Source: Parascedosporium putredinis
Taxonomy: Eukaryota; Ascomycota; Sordariomycetes; Microascales; Microascaceae
Length of the DNA: 64,000 bases
Reading direction: 5' to 3'
Assembly (NCBI GenBank): GCA_949357655.1
Contig: CASHTG010000012.1
Span: 2,976,001 to 3,040,000 of the forward strand
Each line of letters starts with the position of its first letter. The stretch's first letter is position 1. Below are positions 20,402 through 32,540 of the stretch, in pieces. The notes beneath the pieces were generated by a model that was not told the origin of the DNA, searched no databases, and saw only the letters and a list, made by a program, of their open reading frames with translations. The position numbers and the translations under genes were made by a program.

Positions 20402-23158
20402 CCAGACTCGGAAAGGCTCTTGCACTTGTACGAAAGACACGTACGAGAAGCAGATGATGGGAGCAAGGAGGAAGGCCCGAAAGCGATGCCTCGCGTGAAA
20501 GGATGAGAGAGAACTCATAAAGGCACTCGTCAGCATTTCAAACGAAGATTGGAGATGGCGGCGCGTGTCGTCTAGGGTAAGTCGCACCTGGTCCGGCGCC
20601 AACTGGCCGGACCAAGGGAGTTGGCCTTTCATAGGCTGGTGGTTCGACATGAGGTGGCTAGAGGGGGTGGTTCACAGCGGGGCTTTCATGACAACATTGA
20701 CAACATTGAAGACTGAATTTTACCACGTACGTAGTCTTGTCTCACAGCAATACGGGCATTGCAGGAATAAGAAGATGATCAAAGAGAAGATTAAATAAAA
20801 TCGAATAAAATAAACGGATCTGGGAGAATTATATGCGACAGTGGAATGCTTCCCCAATGCCGGCGGCCGGCAAGACGACATAGAATACGGGACTAGCGGC
20901 CGACTAAGAAAGTTGGAGCAGATACAGTTCAGTGTGATGCAGCTTGAGAGGATTAAGCCGTGAGAGGGTATCCGCATTCTCACCCTTGCGCTAAGATAGT
21001 GGACTAGACTACGAGTCTATTGCGTCGAAGAAAAGCTCTTACACCGGGATTTCTTCTTTCGATCTGGCTTGCTGCCACAAAACTCAAGGATCGCGCATGG
21101 CGGCTCGAGACATCCGGCTCCATCCATCCATCCGTTGACCCATCAGATTGGACCTCCAAACCGAAAAGTCCACGGACCCAGCCATGCCGAACCTGCCTAT
21201 CTAGTCAGACCAGGAAGCTTGACGAGATAATTGACCCCCAAATCCTTGCAGCAAAATATGGGATGATGGAGGACTTCTCCCGCCAGGCTCAGGGTGAGAG
21301 GCATTTTGTGCCATGCGGTCACTACATACAAAGACAGAGGGGTGAGGCCTCTTTTCTGATGTTCACTTTTCGGGTATTGGTGGGGGCGGTTTTTATAAGG
21401 GGAACGGGATTCTTTCGAGTCAAGTGACGCTGTCTTGATTGGTTCTAGTTGAGGTGGGTGAGAGCTATCAAGTTTCTTGCTCGTTGTCCGAGGGTAATGG
21501 CGTGTGTAAGCGTGCGCGTCCACAAGTCTCGTTCAAGATACCTTTGCGGGCCAGAAAACGTGGTGTCGATGATATGAGCTGTCGCCCCGAATATCCAATA
21601 TCCGTGTCTATATCCTGGATGGGTGTATGAGATGAAGGCGCTTTATGTCGCTGCAAGGCCATCGCTTGATTATTTTTGACGATAATACACATCCATCCAT
21701 GGATCCATCCATTTGATCAATTGGATCAATCCATCCATGGATGGATGCACTTTAAGTGTGTTGGAGGACGCTCCCCAACGCCATCTGCTCACACCCCTGA
21801 TGCGGAACGGAAAGAAAACAAAAAGAGGGAAAAAAGAAGAAACTCCTCGAAGTTGTCATATCTGCAATAGAGTACAATAGGTAACGCTGGGCTTCCCGCT
21901 GGAATTGAATGCCGTCAACCCCAACCTGAATTTTTGATATCTCTTGCGCACCGGAAAGCTCAAAAAAGTGTCCTCTGATTCGCCAGTTTCTTCACGTCCG
22001 TCTTGTCAGGCACAACCACAAGACACGAGCTGAGAACCTGTACTAAGCCATCTATGGACGTGAAAGCGTATTGGCTGAGCCTAATACAAGCGTTGGTCGA
22101 GCGTGTCATCGGCCCGGGAAGGGGATTGATCGATGGACGACAGGGTAGATACAGCTCGGGCGCAGTGCGGCCTGTCACCTTGGCAGATGAAGAAAGGCCA
22201 GGCTCTGGGCTGCACCAATTATGCCCATCGATTTCTTCCTCGACCGGTGTCTCTGGCTTGCCACATGCCCAAGCAACCTGCTCAGGAGATGCGCCATCAA
22301 TTCTCTCCCGGCAGCAGTTCGCGCGCGTTGGCAGTCGTGGTCACTCCCCCTTTTTTTTCTCTTCCCTCTCTTGACCTTTGCCAACTGTGCCCTGCTCTTC
22401 ACCTCCTTGGCCGTAGAATCATCGTATCACGAGTGAGGGGATCTTCACCTTAATTTTTCTTCTCCTCTTCCTCATTCCTCTCCTTTTACCCTTTGGGTTG
22501 CCTTTTCCTTCCCTTTCGGCCCAGTGTGGCAACCGTGTGGTCGCGGCTCGTAGTTTCCGCACTTTCCACCGCGCGCACCGGCCTTGACATGACTTGTGCT
22601 GCCCTGCCCCCTAACCCGATCTCGCCTTCCGATCATCTCTGGATCATCTCTGGATCATCAATCTCCGTCGTTGCTTCAGTTCCACAGGCTCAGCCGAGCC
22701 TTTCGAAGCTTCCCTTGTACCTTGTGACTAGCCAGTTTGCGCGCAAACAACCCACTTTTATGCCACATCGCTACCGGGCCCGGTGGTGTAACGGACCAAG
22801 ACCTGCTGCTAGCAGAGATCCGAGCCAACGAGGCACTCATCATGGATGATGAAGTTAGTTCTGATCCATCGACCCCCTCACTCTTTGTGGCGAGGGTTGT
22901 CCGGTGTCTTGCCATCGCGATACCACCGTCCTCTCCCCTCCCCGCCTCTTCCCGTCCTCTCCATCTTCCTTCTCCCCTTCTCCCTTCCCCTTCACCCTTC
23001 ACCCCCTTGCCCCCTGTTTACCCGAGAGATCCATTCCGGCCAACGAGTAAACTCACATGGCATGGGCCGCCCCTAGATCTTATACGAAGACTTGGCCTTT
23101 GGCCAAGCCCCTTTCCCTCCGTCTGCGGAGACGTGGTTTTTCTACGGAGAGGGGTTGG
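20402..23158. other. Divergent intergenic region between amidase and Zn2Cys6 regulator
   Basis: About 2.75 kb between divergently oriented genes, so it should contain both promoters. No gene is supported; an ATG-led stretch around 22760-22854 ending at a GTTAGT donor-like site could be an upstream exon of the regulator, unproven. A GGATCATCTCT direct repeat lies at about 22632-22660, and an imperfect palindrome at 21690-21748. Confidence 0.5.
21690..21748. repeat. Imperfect palindrome built from CATCCATCCATGGAT arms
   Basis: The left arm CATCCATCCATGGAT is mirrored by ATCCATGGATGGATG on the right, around a TTTGATCAATTGGATCAA centre that is itself roughly dyad-symmetric. ATCCATGGAT within each arm is self-palindromic. 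It could extrude as a cruciform or arise from slippage of CCAT units. It lies about 1.3 kb upstream of the amidase start. Confidence 0.7.
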
Positions 23159-25625
23159 ATGCGGGATCCGACTGCTCAACTGGTAGTCCCCGGCCTCCTT
23201 CCCACATTCCAACCACCAACCTTCTATAATGCGCAAGCGGGTTATCCGGCCAACGCAAACACGACAGCCAGGTTGCAGCGTCCGGAAATCTCTCGACAAA
23301 GCTCGGCCACACTCGCAGGCGCAGGAGCTCGAGCCATACCCTTCGGGCCCTCACATCACGCTCCTACCATGGACATGGACGGTTTCACGTCGCAGGATAG
23401 TTATGACGCGATTCGCTCCGCCGGGTCTCATTTTAGCGATTCTCTCTATCCTCATTCGCCAGCGTCACGGACCGATGAGGAGATCGAGTTGCTACGCAAC
23501 CCGGATGTCGGCATTCCTCCCCAGCTCACATTCGACCTCGGCGGGAGCTTGCTAGATTTTACCCCTTCAACGGAGGTTGATGACCGAGTTCGCGTCGGAG
23601 ACCTCAACGGCCACCTCCTCACAGCTCAGGATGGCCCTCCCAGGCTTTCTGATAGCACCAAGTCCTGGGTCTACGTAGACACCATATCTACGGTCTCCAG
23701 CGACTTCGTGAACCTCACACCTCGAACAAGAAGCCCTTCCCTCCCTTTCCGCTCTCCCCCAGCGAACCTCACGTCGTCCCCGAAGAACCGCGGCCCGTCG
23801 TGGGGCCTCGTCAAACGTGGCAGGTCCCCCAAAAGGTACATGATGTTGCGAAAATCCCATCTTTTCTTGTGCTCAGGGTTTCTCATGCGTAATTCCCCGG
23901 TGTAGCAAAAACGAGGACGGAAACCCCTGGCACCCTCTGAGCGCGAGGCATCCAAGAAGAAACAGCTGCGCGCTTCTGCGCCCAAGGGCGTACCGAGGCG
24001 AACAAAGCCCCTCTCCGATATCTCGAAGCAAGAAATCAAGGAAATCAAGGCGCTCGGAGGCGCCTGCTGTGCCTGTCGGTACAAGAAAAACAAGGTATGT
24101 GGTGGCCAGAAGCAGCGCATATTCCCAGAGACGCTGCAAGAGAGAGTGAGAGAGACTGCACATGAAAGACTGCGCTCCGACGTAAGCCGCCAAACGCCAA
24201 GCTAACTCTTTTTCAAGTGCATCATCAACCCCAAGTCTCCCCAAAATGGCCCGTGTAAGCGCTGCACCAAGTTGCACCCCGGACTATGCTACCGCTACTC
24301 GGTTCACGATGCGTCGCTGTATCGGGAGCAGGCAAGGCCATACTTTCGCTTTAGTCAGCGATGGCGGACAATGGATCTCGTGGACATCCAAGCCTGGGCC
24401 TCGAGCGAGGAGAAATTCATCGAGGTCAGCCAAACTTTTGTGAATGCGCCGTACCAGTTGAGGGTCCGACAGTTCATCCCGCAAGAGGGTGACAACCTCG
24501 AGGAAGAATGGTTCGATGGCGAGACGATGAGAAGTTTTAAAATCCCCCTATGCTATTGTGAACATGGAAGAGGCGTCCCAAGCCATTGGTACCATGATTG
24601 AAAAGCATCTCCATGAATATCTACATGACATCGTGGGTATGGAGCATGCAGGCAGTGAGGGGATTTCATCTGGCAGACGCTCACGTTTGCGTTTCGCAAT
24701 ATCCAAAATGTTCAGGTTCGTCCTTCTTGTTTCTTGACTTGTAGATCCCTTCCCTCTACTGGCCTCTTTGGAGGGTACCCTCTGCAGGCTGATGTACTCA
24801 CAAGTCTATACAGGATGACGATGCTAAGTTATTGATCCGCCAATCATTCCGCATGTGGCAAGCGTGTCGTTTGACATCCTATCCCGAAGGCATCGTGGGA
24901 AACGAGACCCTGGGCCTGCGGAGCGAAGTTACCGACCCATCAAGCCCTTGGGATCGGTGCTTCCCCATCCCCCGTCATGTGTGCGCAGCTCGAGTGCATT
25001 CTCTTCACAAAATTCCTCCGGCCGTGGAGCCTGGAAGTCCGCTCCCTGCTCGACAAAGTGATCCGGAAGGGATCCCGGACCGACTGGCTCAGCGTCTACC
25101 TCGCCCTCTTCGTGCTGCTTCACAGCTGCGGCCTTTGATCCAACGGGACCACATGTATGCCCAGCAGATCAACCTCGGCACCGAGTACGCGAATCCCGAT
25201 GCCGTGAAAAATCATGCTCGGGGAGTCATCACTCTGCTCGCCCACTACCACATCGTGATGCAAGGCGCTCTTCCTTTCAAGTGTGTGGCGGAGCAGCAGA
25301 CCGCTTCGATCAAAACCAAGCTAGACTTTACGGCTCAGGAACAGGAATTCGTGGGCAAGACATATGACCGGGTCCAGGAATTGAGTGAGTACCCTTTTTT
25401 TCATGTTCTTCTCCTCCTCCTCCTCCTCCTCCTCCTCCTCCTCCTCCCTCTTTGCTTGTGGTTCTTTTAGTTTCGTCGTTTCTCTGTCTAGCGCACACCA
25501 CTAATAGCTGTCATTGATCCCTGCAAAGACCTTGTCGAGATGCGCCAAACCCGGGATCAAAAAACCCATGGTACTGGCTATCGCAGCTATATGACACAGA
25601 TTGGAAGCCAGACAAGATGGATTAG
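23159..25625 (+). CDS. Zn2Cys6 fungal transcription factor
   Basis: Nuclear DNA-binding regulator. Exons 23159-23835, 23906-24094, 24218-24715, 24814-25384, 25529-25625; about 677 residues. The start (MRDPTAQLVV) is uncertain. A Ser/Pro-rich N-terminus precedes a basic KKRGRKPLAP segment and the zinc cluster CCACRYKKNK-C, 11 residues, CKRC, 7 residues, C: the canonical CX2CX6CX11CX2CX7C. Intron 2 (branch GCTAAC) falls exactly before the third Cys. The remainder, including IWQTLTFAFRNIQ and PWYWLSQLYDTDWKP near the end, looks like a conserved C-terminal helical region. Breaks: A 23907-23911, C 24544-24548 (one too many), G 24659-24662, C 24969-24973 (one too many), T 25134-25136, A 25559-25564. 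Each repair also fixes intron phase. It lies between the amidase and the TauD gene and may regulate either. Confidence 0.8.
25411..25447 (+). repeat. (CTC)n microsatellite inside an intron of the Zn2Cys6 gene
   Basis: About twelve CTC units inside the 144-base intron 25385-25528. Length changes here would not alter the protein but could affect splicing, since the tract is pyrimidine-rich. Confidence 0.9.
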
Positions 25626-26789
25626 TTTATATTTTTTGTCCTCCGAATTCAGAAAAGTGTCTTGCCGAACATAGCTTTGTAGGCCATATTTCCTGGGCTG
25701 TGTATTAGTGTGTCCGTGCAGCTTGAGCACACATCATTGATCCATTGCATCTGCTTGTCCACTTGGGGGAACGCAAAAATGACGGATCTATCCCATTCAT
25801 GGATCCAAAGGACGGATCTCTCTTTCTTTCCTTGCACCCCGAGGAAACTAATTGCGAAGGGGCATGATAACGGAATAGGTTCATTGATGTATCCATATAT
25901 TGGGATGTTCTCAAGGTGTCACGCAGGCCGCGCGCTTGAATTTATGGATGGATCTATTTCTTAGGGTTCGAGAGATCCTAGACCTAATGTATACATATAA
26001 ACATGAACACGCACGCGCATATATATCTTCATAGACCCATATATAATAGATCCATTGTAATTTATTCGGTAGGTTTACTATTCTTGCTACCCTTACATCA
26101 ATAATCAAGGTCCTTTGCTATGTACTAGGGCTATTGGATCTCAAGACTGTTCTTTCCATTTAGGCAATCTGTGGTTGATGTCTGCAAGCTACCGATAACA
26201 AGATCTGAAAGAAACTAAGTGGCAAAGAGCAACATGGAAATCAATGATGGATGGAAAAGAACTAAAGGCTGCATCGCCAGAAAGACCAGCCGACGTGGGA
26301 TCGCCAAGAATGTCCGAAACTTCAATGTTCGGAGTTCCATATCAGAGATAACCAAACATACAAACTTGCGAAACTGCAAAATAAAAAATAAAAAAGAAAG
26401 AAAGGAAATGGGGAAGAAGAAGAAGAAGAAGAGAAGAACATAGAACTCGCTCGTCGCCTTGAAACACACAAGGCTCCTCCTGCCCGTGCCAACGATTTCG
26501 TTCCATGAGGAATACCGCCCCGAACCAGGCTCCAAACCACAACGCCGTAAAGAGAGGACCTGACCTCATGTGCGTGCTGTGTTTCCCGCATGGTTGGAAA
26601 AAGGTGGCAAGGCGGTTTTTGGGGTTGGTTTTGTTTTTTTCGAGAGTTTTCAGCTTTTTCCTCCTTTTTTTCTTTTTCTTTCTCTCTAATGAGAGACACC
26701 GTGTAGAGCGCGTTTCATTTCTCCACAGAGACGACTAGGTCGATTCATCTGCAAGGAGGGTACAACCCCCTCCCCCACAACACACAGCT
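25626..26789. other. AT-richer convergent intergenic region
   Basis: About 1.16 kb between the ends of convergent genes. It is visibly AT-richer than its surroundings, with scattered GGATC/CCAT words (for example GATCCATTGCATC, ATGGATGGATC) and a GAAGAAGAAGAAGAAG tract near 26414-26430. No gene or transposase reading frame seen. Confidence 0.5.
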
Positions 26790-28327
26790 TTAGTCACAAG
26801 AAACGGCCGACCTAAGGACCTTGCCGTCCGCGCCGACCGGGTCAAAAGTCCAATGAGTCTCCCTCTCCTCGTCCTCGAAGACGCGGGCCCAAGCGAGGCG
26901 GAGGGGTGCGGGGAGCTTCCAGCAGTGGTCCTGGTTATGGAGCCAAAGGCGAACGAGGTGGCGGCGGTCGGCGCCCTCGGCGTCCTCGAACGATTCGCGG
27001 CGGTGGAGGAGGCCCATGTTGTTGAGGAAGCGGATGTCGCCCTTTTGCATGACGGTGCGGATCTCGTGGGCGCGGGCGATGGCGTGGACGGCGTCGAGGG
27101 CCTCGGCTTGGCGCTCGGTGAGGCCGGGGATGCCGGGGGTGCGGGGGTCGCGGGGAGGGAGCCGGTGAGGAGGCGGCGGGAGAAGTTCATGAGGATCTTG
27201 TCGTCGTGGTGGTAGAGGAGGGCGCGGTTGTAGTATGCTGGGGCGCGACCGTTGCTAAAGGGAAGCGTGTTAGTTAGGTACTTGGGGGTAAAGAGGTGAA
27301 AAGGAGGTGTTACTCACGTGTCAAAAGGCCAGTTGGGGCGGGTAAGGGCGTGGATGATGTCGGGACGGGTGGCTGCCAGCTCGTTGTACACCTGGCCGAC
27401 GGAGGACATGATGCTGCGTCCGCCGACGGAAGCGCAGGCCTTGGTGAAGAGGCACAACACGTCGCAGACGGTATCCGTGTGGAAGGGCTTCTCCACGGTC
27501 TTGTTCGACTGGACGTCATCCTCGTCGGTGTTGATAACGTGCACTTACACCGGGGCTCCTGTTAGCGATTGAAGGGAAAGTGGTGGGTGGGCCCGGCCCC
27601 GAGCCGAGCCATAGGCTTTTGTTGTGTTTTTGAGTAGAGAGGAGAGGGAGATGGGGAACTCACTAATCATATCGCCACGCTGGTTCTGCTTGCCACGGGT
27701 AGGTGCGACGTAGGAAGTGATACCGAGGCTGACGGTGATGCCGTTGTCGTTGTCGAAGGAGTCGACGTCGAGGCCGCGGAGGATGGCGAAGCCACGGCCG
27801 TAGTAGACATCATTGCGGATCTCGACAAGGCGAGGGCCCAGAGTAGGAAGAGGGAAGTTGGAAGGGTTCACCTCGGTGTTGGGAATCCCGAGGGCTGGAT
27901 ATAACAGAGGAAGTGGTTAGTACACTCCGTTCCATCATGGGTAGTGGACTCGGTGTTGACAAGAGCAGGGAGACTTACAGAGAAAGTGGTCCAGAGCACT
28001 TTGGATCTCGACCTTCCACTCGTCGGTCAGATGGACGACGTACGACTCGTCGTTGGCAAAATCAGCGCCGGACCACGTCATGCGGCCCTTGACAGACTCC
28101 GGAAACCCATAAGGTAGGTGGGTCTCCAGGTGGCCGGCACGGAGGACAGCCTCGGTCCGGCCCTCGTAGTCCTCCTGGCTGAACTCGTAATCAATGGCCG
28201 CATAGGCCTTGGAGAAGGTCTGAAGCATGGGATTACGGAGAGCGTCCACTTGGAAACGACCACGGAGACCCTGGGAGTAGTACTGGACGGGCTCATCCAG
28301 CATGCGGGAGATAAGAGATGTCGGCAT
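26790..28327 (-). CDS. TauD/TfdA-type Fe(II)/2-oxoglutarate dioxygenase
   Basis: Clavaminate-synthase-like dioxygenase family that oxidises sulfonates, betaines or related small acids; substrate not deducible. Exons (minus) 28327-27979, 27894-27664, 27543-27318, 27254-26790; 423 residues. Start MPTSLISRMLDEPVQYY. The iron facial triad is visible: His and Asp in KPFHTDTVCDV (about 215 and 217) and the distal His in NNMGLLHRRE (about 353). The 2-oxoglutarate Arg is probably in RRHLVRLWLHNQDH (about 371). The third exon is best started at an AAG acceptor (27544-27545), giving GDMI-MHVINTDEDD; the nearer CAG would put a TAA in frame. One C is missing in the run corresponding to G 27152-27155; repair gives SLPRDPRTPGIPGLTERQ and closes all phases. 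Confidence 0.9.
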
Positions 28328-31300
28328 GGTGTCTGTGGGGATTGGGGGTAGTATGTTCTCGGTGCTGGGGGTGTATTTAGGGGTGTATCAAGGTGCTCGC
28401 TTCAAGGAGACCGAGCAAGTGTAAGGAGAAAGGGTGCTGTGAAGACGATTGGGAGTGCTTAAGAGGTAGTATGAGTGTAGAGGAAGTGATGGAGTCGGGG
28501 ATGCTGTATTAATGCTCTCTAAGAAGGGACTCGAAAAGAACGAACAGATCAGATCTCATTTATATCTCGAGAGACCCAAAGCATCTAGTGAGGATTGCGG
28601 CTCTCGAGAGCAATGAGGCTCAAAGACAAAGAGCCGCAAGATCTAGTGCGGAGATGTTTGGATCTTTTGCAGATTGCTCATCACCAACCATCCCTCTCGT
28701 GGGGTGCAAAGCCGGCTTTGTCCTTGGCTCGAAGAGGGTGCGATTATACATGCTTAGACGGCATGACGATATGTCTGACCGCCCTCCAAGAGACTTTGGG
28801 GAAGTAAGAGGAGAAGGGGGCACTTGAGGGCGGGCTTTGGTATTCTAGCCGGTAAATGACAAAGAGCGTTCCGTTCCTGTATCAACACTTGTGTACGACA
28901 TGCCCATTCCAATCAAGGTGCTAAAACTTCGTCACTAAGCCCCGGCCGCCTCCTCTCGTGCCATCTCTTCCCTGCCACTCAGCGCCTGAGAGCGCAGAGA
29001 CATGGAAAAGGGGGCCATCTCACTCCCCGTGAGTGGCCACAGCAGAGCCGCAAGCCCTCCATCTTGATATGGCGAGGCGCCACCACGAGGGGTGTTCCGA
29101 AGACCTCCGCCTCAACTTGGTGACGCAGAGCCGCAACTCCTCGCCTGGAACAGAGACTGCGTTGGCCGCACGAATGAGGTGGGGTGGGGGAGGGGGGATC
29201 AGTAGGAAGGTAGAAGTATTTGTGCCGTCCGATCCAGGGGAAGACCCAATCCCGCTTCCTTTTTCAGATGTAATTAGATAAAAAAGGGAGGGTGGGAAAG
29301 GACGGAAGAGGGATGGTGGCGGCACATGCCAGCTCTGCCGAGAAGCAGCACTCCGTAATAAGGCTGCAGGCTCACAACGGACCGAGTCAGGAGGTATATC
29401 TTGCAGAACCCGAGATTGTGAATCACATCCAAGTTCTAGAGGGATGGCCAGTAGAATGATCGCTACAGAGCCTCATTCAGGATGGAGCCACGGAAAAATG
29501 GAGAGAGAAGTGAGAAGGAGGACCAAGACGTTGGGCTTTCCGAAGCAAAAGCCCCGTGCTTGCCCATCGTGATACCATCACCGAGAGCCGCGCCAGGCTG
29601 GCGGCCACGGCATGCGCCCCTCCCTCCCTATATGAGAGCATCCAATCAACGAAACAAATTGATAAGAGAAATTATCTACGGTCGAGTAATGGGAAACCAA
29701 GGAAACCTGGAACAAGCCCAAAGGAGAGAGGGACGAGGCTCCAAACTGGGCTATGATTCCGGCGAGACTCGACAGACTGCAACCTTGAGGCTCTGCCGCA
29801 GAGTGCGCACAGCCTGGTCATCACCGATTACCAGATTAGGAAGTGATGCTATAAACCCACATGTATAGATGCACACAATCTCCCGGGACAAAGTAAGCGA
29901 AAACGGGTGGCTCGCGGGGTAAAAGAAAAAAGGCTAACGGTTGCATTGGGTTCCAATACCGTACAATGAGGGCGGCGGTGAGAATCGGCGAGCGCTGGTG
30001 AGAAAGAGCGCGTGCAAGACAATGCGGCTCTGTTTGCTCTCTTCGGTATCAAGTGGTATCCCGCTACATTTACAACAAGGCGATCATTTTTCTCCAGCTA
30101 GTCTTGCGCGCCCGGCCTGAGTCGACAGGCAACAGGGTCACGACGACTATTTAGTATATGCTTTAACACGTATCCCCCTTGCCACAGAGAAAATATAGCG
30201 TGGATTCTGGGCTGTGCATCTTTGTTCTTTTCTTCTTCTTCTCCTTCTTCAGCTTGTTCTTTCATCTCTTTCCCTCGTCGTTTCCTCTCATTGTGGTCTG
30301 GGGCTTAGGGGCTTAGCAAAACCTGAAGGCAAGGCTGCAAGGGCTAAGCAACGAGTCTCGTGAGGCACGGCGCTAAGTTCTTAGCCTTCGCCTCAAACAA
30401 ATCGAATGTGAACCGAAAGCGTTGAGAAAACTACGAATGTGAATGATGTTTGAGAAGTACAGTATGCCGATGACGGAGTGCATGTGTTGCACTCTTGATT
30501 CGATCTTCCTACATGTAATGGGTCCATGTCTCAACGCGCAGTTCGTTTCGCTGTCTCTCTCTTTTTCTTCCTTTTCTATTTACCTTCTTTCTTTCCCAGC
30601 CTGCTGCTGCGCATACCCCTAATTACCAGATTGCGAAGGAAAATAAATTAATTCCCTCGAAAACTTTGGATTTTAGACGACTGGGTGACGGCCATTTCCC
30701 CGGGCAAAGTGGCAAGTGTCCCGCGCTTTTGAGGTGTAAGTGAATTGAAGTGAAGGGAGGTATTTTACACTTGTTGAGAAATGTCAAGTTGAAGAGCGAA
30801 ATCTACCTAAGGCCCAGGCGCAGCAAGCAGACATGGATAAGACCCTGTAGATCCAAAAGGGGCAAAGCCAGGAAGAAGAACCAAGAAGAAGAAAAAAAAA
30901 GAGAGAGAGAAAAACTACTTGGGCATGAACAGATGCGCGCAAGTTATCAACCAGCCCTGGGAATGACAAAGGGGCTGACTAGTCCAAGGCACATTTCCGG
31001 TAGGGGATTAGAAATTTTCGGTGACACGCCGGAAAGCCCAGAATGGTCCGAGAAGGGCCCAAGAGCAAATCTCGGCCACATCCCACCACCAAAAGTCCAG
31101 TCCGATCAATGAGAAAAGAAACTGTCCCTTCCCGGGTGCTGCACCACGTCAATCTCCGGCTACGGCGGATTTCGCCGGCCAGCTGCAACCGGTGGTCCTG
31201 GAAATGCCGGGACCCACTTCGCCGATGGCGGCGCCGCCATGTGCCGGACCAAGCGGGGATACGGCAAGCGAGAAATTTCGGAACCCGCAGGTGGTGTATC

Positions 31301-32450
31301 TCAATTAGGTAACGAGCGTCCAATTGTTCCTCTCCTCTAATCGTGTGCTTTCTAACCTACGCTGTTTATTCTATCCTAAAACCCCTTCTCCAGGACCTCG
31401 CAGGAAGGAATGTCTTGTTTATCCGGCGCCCAGAACCAGTGCTGAGAGTGATTACATAGCCCAGGCTAGTGATACGCATCAAAGGTCGCAGGATCGTCTG
31501 TAGCCATTGGCCACAAACCATAGTGAAATGAGGAAAAGAATCGCATTTCACCACCCCCTTCTATTCTGCCCTTTTTAGTGGGGTTCTCCGTTTTCTTCGT
31601 TCTCCCCTTTAGGTCTCTCCTCCCAGCGATTCCCATGCGGGAGGCTAATAGTGAGTGATGGGTCTCAAATATATCGTGGGGTAGTTTAAGGTTTCTACTC
31701 TTTCGCCTCTACAGAGAGAGTACTCTTTCGCCTCTACAGAGAGAGTACTCTTTCGCCTCTACAGAGAGAGTACTCTTTCCTTGACAAAAAAAGGGGAGGC
31801 GAAGCGCATAGTGCATGAAGCTGTCAGAGGAAGGGTCCGTTCCAACAACAAGCTGGAACATATGATAACACCGGCACGAAGGGGGACTGGGTAAGAAGCA
31901 TATCGTACGATCAGGGCGCAGGACCATGAGGCGACTGTGACAGATGATTGAAGGAAGGATGAGAATAATCAGGTCATAGATAGAGAAGGGCATAAAGAGA
32001 TGGGAAAAGAGACAGTTGCATCCTGCCAGGAGTTTGAAGTTTCACGTCTTGCCCGGAAACTAATACAACGGAGTAGCGGGGTCGTGATTGCAAGAGAACT
32101 GAGGGGGTCGATATCATGTCTGATTGATGAGTCATGGGCCAAAAGAATAAAGGGTTTTTTTCTTTCCCCTTTTTCTTTTTAAATAATTCGGGTAATGGAG
32201 AGAGCGCGTCTTTGATGATAGAACTCGGTGAGCCGAAGCTGACCTTGGACCTTGGACCCATTGCTTTCGACATCAGGACTGAGAGACTTCAGCCACTCAG
32301 GCACACAAAGAGCGAGGAACCTCAGGAGCCACAACAGCATAGATAAGGCATTTGGCCAAGAGCCTATGGGTCATATCGCGTCCTGCCACCCCAGGAAAAC
32401 CCCTAAATCAGAAGAAACCCATCGCAAGGGAATGGGAGCAAAAAAGAACT
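28328..32450. other. Gene-poor region upstream of the TauD gene
   Basis: About 4.1 kb. No protein gene could be supported on either strand; open stretches are short, lack known motifs and often start at non-ATG codons. It contains the 25-bp tandem repeat at 31696-31779 and several polypyrimidine/polypurine tracts (for example 30226-30250 and 30880-30912). Confidence 0.55.
31696..31779. repeat. 25-bp tandem repeat, three copies plus 9 bases
   Basis: Three identical 25-base units beginning TACTCTTTCGCC and ending ACAGAGAGAG, followed by a partial unit TACTCTTTC. Each unit has a CTCT...AGAG dyad, so a single-strand copy could fold into a small hairpin. The copies are perfect and have no spacers, so this is a minisatellite and not a CRISPR array. 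Confidence 0.95.
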
Positions 32451-32540
32451 CGACAAGGATGAGATTCGAACTCACGCTCCCGAAGGAACTGGCTGACTAT
32501 ACATAGCAGGCCAGCACATTAACCACTCTGTCACCTTGCC
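32451..32540 (-). tRNA. tRNA-Ser (anticodon GCT) with a 9-nt intron
   Basis: Read on the minus strand: acceptor GGCAAGG/CCTTGTC with discriminator G, D arm with GAGTGGTTAA, anticodon stem CTGGC/GCCAG and anticodon GCT (plus 32505-32507). Then a long class II variable arm (TTCC-TTC-GGGA core), T stem GTGAG/CTCAT and loop TTCGAAT. A nine-base intron TGTATAGTC (plus 32495-32503) follows position 37. A T-rich terminator lies just downstream on the minus strand (the A run at 32440-32445 on plus). Confidence 0.95.

Noticed and set aside
22760..22854. Possible upstream coding exon of the Zn2Cys6 gene
   Set aside because: There is an ATG and a GTTAGT donor-like site, but no acceptor joins it convincingly to 23159 and no homology supports it; left out of the gene model.
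25626..26789. Relic transposon in the AT-richer region
   Set aside because: No transposase or reverse-transcriptase remnants, no clear terminal repeats and no target-site duplication seen.
31696..31779. CRISPR-like direct repeats
   Set aside because: Units are contiguous without spacers and the organism is a fungus; this is a minisatellite.
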